Assembly: GCA_029747015.1 (NCBI GenBank)
Contig: JAKOGI010002450.1
Location: 1-64,000 of the forward strand
From: Carnegiea gigantea
Lineage: Eukaryota; Streptophyta; Magnoliopsida; Caryophyllales; Cactaceae
Length of the DNA: 64,000 nt
Reading direction: 5' to 3'
Positions 54,881 through 64,000 of the stretch are shown one piece after another; positions within the stretch are counted from its first letter, which is position 1; each line of letters starts with the position of its first letter. The translations under genes and the position numbers were made by a program. The notes under the pieces were generated by a model. The model had not been told where the DNA came from, did no database searches, and saw only the letters and a program-made list of their open reading frames with translations.

Positions 54881-56253
54881 AGCACATTTTGGTGCCCGTT
54901 TTTTGGATGATTATCAAGTTCAGGATGTTAGCTTTTAAGTCCAATTGGTTTCATATCATTTGGAATTCAATTGGTTACTTAAAACAGTTCATCTCTTGAA
55001 CCTGTCCGGATTGCACTGCAAAATGCACGGTTTTGGTTTTCTGGTTTGTTCAGGGGCAAATGACGTCCAAATGCTACGATTCCAATTGGAGGGCAAACTA
55101 GACATCTTGAGGTTTCCAACCATGTAAGAAACGTAGCAATTAGTCATCATTTGTGGTGTCAAGCATGCATTGCAAGTTGAGGCAGAAACCGGCTGACTGA
55201 CACCCGGTTACTTAGCCTAGTAGTTTTCCTCCTTCCAGGGGTTTGCTTAAGGTGGAAGACTGTCAACTAGGTAATTTTGAGCTACTTGATGAAACACCAC
55301 TCAGCTACTTGTGAGAGAGACACGTGGAGCAAGGGAAACACCACCATTTTGCAAGCTCTCATTCGACCACTCAAGCATGACATGGCACACATGCATTTTT
55401 CAGTCCTTTTGAGGTGGCCAGCCGTGCACTCTTGCCTTCCTAGCTGGGAAATTGAGTCATTTACATTCCTTAGTGCAAAGGAAAAGGCTTAGGAAGATAA
55501 ATTAAGTGCTTTGTAATATAAACTTTCAACTTTGGTTTGTATTAGATTAAACCGTGTGCTGGGTAGTGATTAGCAAGCTTACTAACTTTCCTCCCTAGGA
55601 AGGAAAGCTCATTCATGTACTCTCAAGGCCATATAAAAGCCTTGTATGTTCATTTGAAGAAGATAGAGTTGATAATTCAGTTGAGAGTAAAGATCTTGTG
55701 TTTTGTGATTTCTTAAACACTTAACTTGCTTATCCTTAATTGTGGCCGATTAAGGTGGTGACCAAGTGAGTCTTGATCTTTGATTAGGTGGTGTATCTTA
55801 TCCTAATCCAAGATTAAGGGCCCTAAGCTAAGTGATTAGTGGTGTATCTTATCTAATCATCTAGCTTAGAACTATCCAAAATTCATTAAACACACTTGAA
55901 GTTCTTAAGCTAGCTCTTGGTTCCTCTCCTCTCAAACTGTGAGCTCCCTCTTGATCTTCTTAGTGTTTTGAATCCTCCTTTTCTTTCCTCACATCCTTTA
56001 CTCCTTTGTTTACTCATTTCCACACAAAATCAAGACCATGACAAAGCTAATTGCATCAAACTTCCATTAATCTTCAAAGCTACCTCAAACCGTGAAGAAG
56101 GAACTTCCTAGGCGAGCTAGGCAGCAAGTTGGCACGGTCCCCCCGTGCCTTCAAGCACGACCGTGCCCCCCCTGGCCGTGAGTGTTTGTTTGTTTTCTAG
56201 TATTCCTTGACGTGAGTAACTTGGGTTGCTTCTTTCCCTTGAGACTTACATCA
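54709..56253 (+). repeat. E11 3' LTR, 1545 bp
   Basis: It follows AACAAAGGGAGAA. The first 172 bp encode the pol tail. TATAAAA is at 55632-55638. Hairpins at 56131-56149 and 56155-56166 are intact. Scattered substitutions separate it from the 5' copy. Confidence 0.95.
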
Positions 56254-56675
56254 AGTATAGTCTTAAACTTGTTTAAGTGGTGATTCTGTATCTTAATCCA
56301 TTTTAAGGGCCCTAAACCTTCATTTGGTGGTGTTTCTGTATGTAAACAAAGGTTTAGAACTATCCATCTACCTTGATTATCCTCACGGGTTCAAAGGGAG
56401 TTAAACAAGAATTTCAGTTTGGCAAGGCCGTGTGTTCTTGCTTGTTTTCTAGCTTTGGTTTTCATTTAATCCTTTGAAGATACATCAAGTTCCTTTTCCT
56501 TTTCCCATTTAAAATCCCTTGATTCTAAATACCATTCCTACCTCACGTATTTGCTGCCTCACAAATAGCCTATTACGTGCCACTTTCCTTGAGTTTCCTT
56601 TGATTATAATCTCTCTTGGTTTTAAGCTTTCACTCTTAAATTGAGTTTGAGTTTTAACCCTTGGGAGATACATCA
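56254..56675 (+). repeat. E10 second LTR, right part
   Basis: It resumes after E11 with AGTAT and ends GGGAGATACATCA. It is followed at once by a PBS, showing that the LTR is shared by internal regions a and b. Confidence 0.92.
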
Positions 56676-56679
56676 ACTT

Positions 56680-56691
56680 TGGTATCAGAGC
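56680..56691 (+). other. E10b primer-binding site
   Basis: TGGTATCAGAGC, 4 nt after the LTR end. The leader hairpin pair follows at 56803-56819 and 56826-56837 (GCACG-TC-CGTGC). Confidence 0.92.
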
Positions 56692-56884
56692 AAGTTTCAT
56701 CTGGGCCTGAAGCCAGCCCCACACGCCCCAAAACCACCTCAAACACATTCTCAAACACAAACCTCAAATTGGCTGTTTTCAGCTGTGTTTGGCAGAAAAT
56801 CAGCACGGCTACCCCGTGCCATTAAGCACGTCCGTGCCACCCTATTCCGTGTTGATTCATTTGTTCAAGCAACCCATTTCAAGC

Positions 56885-57814
56885 ATGAGTACTACAAGCA
56901 TGACCTTGGAAGAAAGATTTGGAGCTTTGATGAAACAGAATGAGTTTTTGGCAAAGAAGATTCAAGAGGATGCATAAAAGAATCAAGAAACTCAAGCACA
57001 AAATGAGTACTTGAGAAAGCAATTGGGTTCGGTTTTGAAGCAAAAGCAAAAGCTAAATGAAGAAACTCTTCAATCTGAACCTAGAATGCATGAACAAGTC
57101 TTTAGCCATGATGTTGAATCATCAAGTGAAGAGGAACCAACAAGAATGGCAAGAGAAGAGCCACGGCTTCAAGCTAGTTCAAACGACTTCAAAATGAAAG
57201 TTCCTGAATTTGAAGGCAAGCTCGATCCTGAAGAGTTCCTTGATTGGTTGCATACTGTTGAGAGAGTTTTTGAGTACAAGGGCATCCCAGAAGGCAAGAA
57301 GGTGAAGCTGGTTGCTTTAAGGCTTTGAAAATATACTTCTCTTTGGTGGACTAATTTGTGTGCCAAAAGAGTAAGAGAAAGGAAGTCCAAAATCAGAACT
57401 TGGGAGAAGATGAAATCTAAACTAAAGGCTCGGTTTCTTCCTTCTATGTTCAAGATTGTTACTCTCAACTCCACCATTTGAACCAAGGTAATTTGAGTGT
57501 AGAAGAATGCACTCGTGAATTTGAAAAGCTTGTGATTAAGTGTGATCTTCAAGGACCAGAAGAGCAAATAATTGTTAGGTGCTTAGGAGGGCTTGATCCT
57601 AGGTATGCTAATATTGTTGATTTGCAAGCTTGCACTTCTTTTGATGAGGTATGTGTGCTAGCTTACAAGGTTGAGCAACAAAAGAAGAACAAACAGCCCT
57701 CATGGCATGAAATCCCAAAGCCCTCCCCACAAGAACAAATCGTGAACAAGGGGAGTTCATCTTTCACCCCTAAGCCTACGGCATCCATGTCCCCCACTCC
57801 ACAAAAAAAGCCAA
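56885..57814 (+). pseudogene. E10b Gag-like protein, 5' part
   Basis: ATG 56885 (MSTTSMTLEERFGALMKQ). TAA at 56975 (CAA at 45903 in E10a) and TGA at 57326 (CGA at 46254) interrupt it. A 4-bp deletion at about 57448 in FLPSTYVQD shifts the frame. The Gag core continues to PKPTASMSPTPQKK, where E12 is inserted at GCCAA. Confidence 0.85.
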
Positions 57815-59762
57815 TGATGCATATCCCTCCATCCCCTTGATTTAAAAGGAAGCAAATCAATTCGGTAAGCTCAATATGCTGGTTTAAGGATAAATAAATC
57901 ATTCAAGTTTTGTTTAAACGTTGAAACTGCAGGGCAAGGGTTAATTCCAGTAACTAACCCATTTTTGTGTGCTTAATTACTCAACCATCCTAAGGGTTTA
58001 AGTCTAATATTTTTTTTTTGGGATTGAAGTTGAGGAAGTTAGCTTTGCACCAAATCAAGTTTCATCCCATTTGGACTTCATTTACCCATTCAAATTAGCA
58101 AATAATCCCAAGGTGTCAAAACTGCCCAGTAGGGTTAGAATGTACCCGGTTTTGTTCTTGTTAGTTTTTAGGCTATATTTTGGTATAAGTCTTGTATTTT
58201 TACATATTTTGGGTCCTCAAGATGTTAACTACGTAGTCCAAGTGATAAAAACAAGTTAAGTCAAGTGAAAGGTGAAGAACCAGGTCAATCTTCCAAACCG
58301 TGCAGACTAAGACCCGGTTCAGACTAGCCTAGTCATTTTGATATTTTCATCAGGCAAATAAACTCCAAATTGAGTAATTCCACTTGAAGCTATTAGAAAA
58401 CTTCTCAAGCTTTCCAATCGTGGCAGGACAAGTTATGACCATGTTTGCCCTGGGAAACATGGCCTGCAATCAAACCCTGCATTCTGCCAGTGCAAACCCA
58501 GTTTACAGCCGCAGCTAGTTTTCCTTCTCAAGTGGGTATCCTTTGGCTTGGTTGCTTCCAATGTTGAGTGGCACACATCCCTAGCTGTCTAGAAGCTCAA
58601 TAATCAGCTGTAAAAGGAGTTCCTCTTGAAAAGAACCAATAGAAGGCAAAGGCAGCAAAACATGTTCTTGAATCCTATTGGCTAGCCGTCAAGTGCTCCC
58701 TACAAGTTGCTGCCTTCTTTTTGCTAAGCTGCTTGTATTAGGTTTAATTAAGCATGGTTATATTGTAAACATCTTGTATTAACTTTGTTTAATGTTTTAA
58801 ATGTAATTTAATTAAGTTAAAGATAGGTTAGAGCACAGTTAGCACTAATCGTGTGGATTTAGCATAGTTAATACCTTTCCTCACTAGGAGGGTAAGGTCT
58901 AGGTGTATGCTTGCTTCCTTGATTGCTTGCTAGCTTGTATTTAAGCATAGTACACGGCCCTTGTAACATATCAATCAGATTTGAATCAAAAAACCCCTTT
59001 GAGAGCTTTGTGTTTTCGTGCCTTAGTGCAACTAAATGCTAAACTTGCTTATCCTTAACTAGGCAGGTTAAGGTGGTGATCAAGTGTAGTCTTAAACTTG
59101 ATTAAGTGGTGATATCTGTATCTTAATCATAGTTTAAGGGCCCTAAACTTGAGTTTGATGGTGATATCTGTATCCAAACATTGAGTTTAGTTCTATCCAA
59201 TTTGGTGTTTAATCTCAAGGATTCAAAGAGAATTAAGGATAGTTTGCTAGCTTAATCTTGAGTTAGTAAATCTTATCTTTAATTCCCTTCCACTTTCTCC
59301 CAAACACAAGCCATTCACATATCCATTCCCATGCTTATTCAAGGCTTAGACTACCTCTAATAGTCTAGCTTCCATCGCAAACCCCAAATCAAACTCAACC
59401 GTGCAAAGTGAGAAAACATAGCATCACGAACCAGCAAAGTGGCACGGCCTGCCCGTGCCTAGAAGCACGACCGTGCCACCCTTGAACCGTGAAGTCTCAC
59501 ATGTTTGCCTCTTGTTCTTGGTGGCTTGCAACTTGGTTCCATCCATCCCTTGTGATATACATCAAATTACATCAAATTCCCTTTTGTTTTTCACTTAGAA
59601 TCCCTTGATTCTAAGTTCCATTCCTCCCTCACGTGTTTGTTGCCTCACAACCAACATATTACTTGCCACTTTTCCTTGGTTTCCCATGATTGTATCCTCC
59701 CTTGGTTTGTAAGGTTTCACTCTTCAATTGAGTCCTAGCTTGGACCCTCGGGACATACATCA
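57815..59762 (+). repeat. E12 5' LTR, 1948 bp
   Basis: TGATGCATATCCC...GACATACATCA. GGCACGG/CCGTGCC is at 59441-59459 and GCACG-AC-CGTGC at 59465-59476. LTR-end-like GATATACATCA occurs internally at 59554-59564, about 200 bp before the real end. Paired GGTGGTGATATCTGTATC repeats are near 59066-59175. No protein-coding gene seen. Confidence 0.93.
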
Positions 59763-59766
59763 TATT

Positions 59767-59778
59767 TGGTATCAGAGC
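59767..59778 (+). other. E12 primer-binding site
   Basis: TGGTATCAGAGC. The leader AAGTTCAGATCCTTGCCTGA is nearly the same as in E11. Confidence 0.92.
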
Positions 59779-59878
59779 AAGTTCAGATCCTTGCCTGAAC
59801 CCCACGCTCCCAAACTCAATCCAAACACACACCCCAAAACACATCCACAAATCAGCCCCATACACATTCGGTTCTACC

Positions 59879-60617
59879 ATGAGTTCCAACATGAGCTTAG
59901 AAGAAAGATTTGATGCGCTTATGAGACAACATGAGTTGATGCTCGGGGAAAGCCTTGTCCCTCCAAACAAAAGGTGCTCTAACTGTCAAGGTCTTGGTCA
60001 CACACCCTCGGTCTGCCCCAACAAGGAAATAGTCACCTTGGCCGAATGGGAAGCAGCAATGGAGGAAGAGAATGAGGAAGAAGACAAGGCTTACCTGATA
60101 AAAGATCAAAAGGAGAACCAAGAAGAAGATGAGAAAAGAGCTGATGAGGGAGAAAAGCCTCTTTTGGAAAGAGTTTCAAGTAAGTTTCAAACTAATGAGG
60201 ATGAACTTGAAGAAACTCTAGAGGAGATATTGGTAGAGGCAAATAAAAGGTGATATGCTCACTTTAAACACCCACCACCCACCTAGAAGCCATGAGCATC
60301 TTAGCCTTGCCACCACTTTTCATGAACCACCATCTTTTTTTCTCACACCTAAAACACTCAACCCAAATTTCTGTCTATCCATTTCAGAACCATTACTAAA
60401 GGCTCCTAGTTTTGAGTTAAGAGCATTTGAGGAAATGATTCAAAGCACGTTCGAAGAGTCCCCTTTGCACACCATTCAAGTTAGCAAGGGGAATGCAAGA
60501 ACAAGAGTCTCTAAGATCAAAAGAGACTTATTTTCATGGTTGATTTTATTTCACCCAAAAACGAAGCAAGAAGAGGTGTTCTTTACCAAATCTGATTTGA
60601 GGACAAATCATTTTTAA
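59879..60617 (+). pseudogene. E12 knuckle-tail protein with one frameshift
   Basis: ATG 59879 (MSSNMSLEERFDALMRQ) gives a short Gag-type N-terminus. It goes almost directly into CCHC CSNCQGLGHTPSVC and an acidic region; the whole capsid core is missing. One extra A in the run near 60245 ends the first frame at 60251. The next frame (from 60255) gives MLTLNTHHPP, LRAFEEMIQ and KRDLFSWLILFHPK, ending at 60617 before the purine tract. If the frame were whole it would be about 245 residues: an RNA-binding knuckle plus the conserved tail. Confidence 0.8.
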
Positions 60618-60628
60618 CAAGGGGAACA

Positions 60629-62581
60629 TGATGCATATGCATCCATCCCCTTGATTTAAAAGGAAGCAAGTCAATTAGGTAAGCTCAATATGCTAGTTTA
60701 AGGATGAATGAATCATCCAAGTTTTGTTTAAACATTGAAACTGCAGGGCAAGGGTTAATTCCAGCAACTAACCTGTTTTTGTGTGCTTAATTACTCAACC
60801 ATCCTAAGGGTTTAAGTCTAATATTTTTCATTGAGATTGAATTTCAGGAAGTTAGCTTTGTACCAAATCAAGTTTCATCCCATTTGGACTTCATTTACCC
60901 ATTCAAATTAGCAAATAATCCCAAGGTGTCAAAACTGCCCAGCAGGGTCGGAATGTACCCGGTTTTGTTCTTTTCATTTCTTAAGCTATGTTTTAGTATA
61001 AGTCTTGTATTTTTACATATTTTGGGTTCTCAAGATGTTAGCTACGTGGTCCAAGTGATAAAATAAGTTAAGTCAAGTGGAAGATGAAGAACCAGGTCAA
61101 TCTTCCAAACCGTGCAGACTGAGACCCGGTTCAAATCAGACTGGTCATTTTGATATTTTCATCAGGTAAATAAACTCCAAATTGAGTAATTCCAATTGGA
61201 GCTGTTAGAGGACTTCTCAAGCTTTCCAATCATGCGTGGCAGGACAAGTTATGACCATGTTTTCCCTAGGAAACATGGCCTGCAATCAGACCCTGCATTC
61301 TGCCAGCACAAACCCAGTTTACAGCAGCAGCTAGTTTTCCTTCTCAAGTGGGTTTCCTTTGCCTTAGTTGCTTCCAGTGCTGAGTGGCACACGTCCCTAG
61401 CTGTCTAAAAGCTCAATAATCAGCTGCAAAAGGAGTTCCTCTTGAAAAGAACAACCAATAGAAGGCAAATGCAGCAAAACATGTTCTTGAATCCTATTGG
61501 CTAGCCGTCAAGTGCTCCCTACAAGCTGCTACCTTCTTTTTGCTAAGCTGCTTGTATTAGGTTTAATTAAGCATGGTTATGTTGTAAACATCTTATATTA
61601 GCTTTGTTTAATGTTTTAAATGTAATTTAATTAAGTTAAAGATAGGTTAGAGCACGGTTAGCACTAACCGTGTGGATTTAGCATAGTTAATACCTTTCCT
61701 CATTAGGAGGGTAAGGTCTAGGTGTATGCTTGCTTCCTTGCTTGCTTGCTAGCTTGTATTTAAGCATAGTACATGGCCCTTGTAACATATCAATTAGATT
61801 TGAATTAAAAAAAAAAAAACCCTTTGAGAGCTTTGTGCTTTCGTGCCTTAGTGCAACCAAATACTAAACTTGCTTATCCTTAACTAGGTCGGTTAAGGTG
61901 GTGATCAAGTGTAGTCTTACTTGATTAAGTGGTGATATTTGTATCTTAATCATAGTTTAAGGGCCCTAAACTTGAGTTCGGTGGTGATATCTGTATCCAA
62001 ACACTGAGTTTAGTTCTATCCAATTTGGTGTTTAAAAGGATTCAAAGAGAATTAAGGATAGTTTGCCAGCTTAATCTTGAGTTAGTAAATCTTATCTTTA
62101 ATTCCCTTCCACTTTCTCCCAAACACAAGCCATTCACATATCCATTCCCATGCTTATTCAAGGCTTAGACTACCTCTAATAGTCCTGCTTCCATCACAAA
62201 CCCCAAATCAAACTCAACCGTGCAAAGTGAGAAAACATGACATCACGAACTAGCAAAGTGGCACGGCCTACCCGTGCCTAGAAGCACGACCGTGGCACCC
62301 TTGAACCGTGAAGTCTCACTTGTTTGCCTCTTGTTCTTGGTGGCTTGCAACTTGGTTCCATCCATCCCTTGTGATATACATCAAATTACATCAAATTCTC
62401 TTTTGTTTTTCACTTAGAATCCCTTGATTCTAAGTTCCATTCCTCCCTCACGTGTTTGTTGCCTCACAACCAACATATTATGTGGCACTTTTCCTTGGTT
62501 TCCCATGATTGTATCCTCCCTTGGTTTGTAAGCTTTCACTCTTCAATTGAGTCCGAGCTTGGACCCTCGGGACATACATCA
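60629..62581 (+). repeat. E12 3' LTR, 1953 bp
   Basis: It follows AACAAGGGGAACA. It pairs with 57815-59762. The hairpin at 62260-62278 is intact; the second stem has one change (CGTGG). An A run lies near 61810. Confidence 0.93.
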
Positions 62582-63162
62582 GCCAAACTCCACAAAAGGT
62601 TCTACTCCTACCACCCACACCAAAACCGCTTCCTAAAGGTGTCCAAAGAAGTTTTAAGTGCCAAGGCTGTGGTCACGTAGCATCAGATTGTACAAACCGA
62701 AGGTATGTTACCTTGGCTGAATGGAAGGTAACAGAGGAGGTCAAATTAGAGAAGGAAAATGAAGAACATGATGGGGATGACTTTACGGAGATAGTGGTAG
62801 AGGCAGATGAAGGAGATATGCTCACCTTGAACAGCCACCATCCACCAAGAAGCAATGAGCATCTCGGTCTCCTTATCACTTTTCATAAACCACCAAACCT
62901 TTCCCCCACTCCACCCACACCCAGAACACTGAAACAAAATTTCTATCAATCCATTTCAGAACCATCACTAAAAGCTCCTAATTCTGAATTAAGAGCATGT
63001 GAGGAAATGGTTCAAAGCAAATCCAAGAAGTCCCCTACGTGCAACACTCAAATCAGTAAGGGGAAAGAAAAGAAAAGAGTCTCTAAGTTCAAGGGAGACT
63101 TGTTTGATTGGCTGATTTTATTCCAGCCAAAACTGAAGCAAGAAGAGAAGGTAATTACCTAA
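62582..63162 (+). pseudogene. E10b Gag-like protein, 3' part
   Basis: It resumes after E12 in an open frame: PPTPKPLPKG, then a knuckle whose first Cys is Ser (SFKCQGCGHVASDC, codon AGT 62650). The acidic region and the tail (THHPP-like SHHPP, LSPTPPTP, LRACEEMVQ, KGDLFDWLILFQPK) end at 63160-63162. The purine tract AACAAGGGGAGGA follows at 63188-63200. Confidence 0.85.
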
Positions 63163-63200
63163 TCTGATTTGTGGACAAATCCTTTTCAACAAGGGGAGGA

Positions 63201-64000
63201 TGATGGAGATCCCTCCACGCCCTTTGATTCAAAGAAGCAAATCAAGTTAGGTAATTTCATTTTGCTGCCTAAAGGATGAATAATCATCCTTTTTTTGTTT
63301 AAGACCTAAAACAGCAGGTCACGGGTTTAATTCCAGCAGCCAACCCGTTTTTGTGTGCTTAATTACTTAAGCCTCCTTGAGGTTTAAGTCTAATATTGTT
63401 CATTGAGATTGAGGTTCAGGAAGTTAGCTTTGCACCAAAATAAGTTTCATCCCATTTGGACTTCATTTACCCTTTCAAATTAGCTAATAAACCTAAGATG
63501 TACAGACTGCCCAGTTTAGCCAGAATGTACCCAGTATTGGTTATGTGATTTGATAAGCTCAATGGTGGTTTAAGTCTTGGATTTTACATTTTTGGAATCC
63601 CCAAGATGTCTACTTTCAGGTCCAGGCATTGAATTCGAATCATATCCAGAGGAAGTAAAGAGATAAGTCATTTTGTCAAACCTGCCAGTTTTGGTCCAGA
63701 ATTACGCAGTTAAATGTTTTAGTAGGATTAACCTATTTAAACATGGTTTAACCTTGATTTCTTTGTTGGGAGGGTTTGTACACACCCTAAGGTTTCCCTC
63801 CCATGGCCTGAAAACCAGATCATACTCACTTTTGCTTAGCTTAAACCAAGTCAGAAAACCGGGTTGAAAACTGCCGTGAACCCAGTTTATGAACCCGGTT
63901 TATTTTTGCCTTCGTCCGTGGGTTTGCTCATCTTCAGCTAGAGTGGCACACTCTTCAAGGCATGGCACACGTCCCTAAGCTTCAATCATAGGCTGGAACC
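63201..64000 (+). repeat. E10 third LTR (left part, runs off the window)
   Basis: It starts TGATGGAGATCCC and aligns with 47360-48160. It shows the intact E6 target site CCCTAAGCTTC at 63974. No gene seen. Confidence 0.92.

Larger units (their letters stand above)
48641..56253 (+). mobile_element. E11: nearly complete CRM-like Ty3/gypsy element, TSD AGTAT
   Basis: 5' LTR 48641-50186, PBS, gag-pol 50301-54880, 3' LTR 54709-56253. Perfect TSD AGTAT at 48636-48640 and 56254-56258. Length 7613 bp. It shares leader sequence with E4, E10 and E12 and is the best candidate helper for them. Confidence 0.95.
57815..62581 (+). mobile_element. E12: minimal non-autonomous element with large LTRs, TSD GCCAA
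   Basis: 5' LTR 57815-59762, internal only 866 bp, 3' LTR 60629-62581. Perfect TSD GCCAA at 57810-57814 and 62582-62586. It encodes a knuckle and the WLILFQP-type tail only. Confidence 0.95.
24994..64000 (+). mobile_element. E10: tandem non-autonomous element (LTR-int-LTR-int-LTR), base of the nest
   Basis: The first LTR survives as 24994-25209, 26391-26772 and 45296-45628. Internal a is 45629-47359. The second LTR is 47360-48640 plus 56254-56675, split by E11. Internal b is 56676-57814 plus 62582-63200, split by E12. The third LTR starts at 63201. Each internal region starts with a PBS and ends with a purine tract next to TGATGGAGATCCC. No protease, RT or integrase is present in either. Confidence 0.87.

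Overview
The window looks like plant nuclear heterochromatin, probably from a flowering plant; I cannot name the species. It contains no recognisable host gene. Essentially all 64 kb is a nest of Ty3/gypsy LTR retrotransposons. They share LTR ends of the form TGATR...CATCA, a primer-binding site (PBS) matching plant initiator tRNA-Met (TGGTATCAGAGC), a purine tract before the 3' LTR, and 5-bp target-site duplications (TSDs). The reverse transcriptase and integrase residues are those of chromoviruses and most resemble the CRM (centromeric retrotransposon) clade. No canonical chromodomain is visible.

I name the elements E1-E12 plus two solo LTRs (S1, S2). The base layer is E10, a compound LTR-internal-LTR-internal-LTR array whose visible pieces run from 24994 to the right edge. 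Its first LTR was invaded by E6 (minus; to 24993, continuing off the left edge), S1 (25210-26390, TSD TTTGG) and E7 (minus; 26773-45295, TSD CAAAC). Its second LTR holds E11 (48641-56253, TSD AGTAT). Its second internal region holds E12 (57815-62581, TSD GCCAA). E6 was cut in its RT by E4 (ends at 21460). E4 carries the E2/E3 compound in its 5' LTR (ends at 14034) and E5 in its 3' LTR (17067-20744). E2 carries E1 in gag (ends at 6344). E7 carries S2 (31537-32728, TSD CACAC) and E8 (34477-44786, TSD CTGGG). E8 carries E9 (40071-43763, TSD GGATG). The deepest path is E1 in E2 in E4 in E6 in E10.

Two kinds of element occur. E1, E2, E6, E7, E8 and E11 carry gag, CCHC nucleocapsid, protease and RT; all but E6, whose 3' part is off-window, also show RNase H and integrase. 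All are broken by stops or frameshifts. E3, E4, E5, E9, E10 and E12 lack pol. They encode only gag-like parts, often with acidic or coiled-coil stretches and conserved tails. Shared untranslated sequence pairs E5 with E8, and E4/E10/E12 with E11, as if the short elements were mobilised by the long ones. E4 and E5 still have intact reading frames.

The main observations are: (1) the last reading frame of nearly every element runs across the purine tract into the LTR, so the first 150-600 bp of each LTR encode a protein tail with recurring motifs; (2) LTRs differ by an extra protein-coding head module, with the old LTR start preserved about 212-216 bp inside the longer LTRs; (3) a double hairpin built from GGCACGG/CCGTGCC and GCACG/CGTGC lies at the leader or U5 position of nearly every element, triplicated in three; (4) a conserved tail ending near WLILFQP replaces pol in three short families; (5) premature stops are almost all C-to-T or G-to-A changes, mostly CAA to TAA, as expected from decay of methylated DNA.
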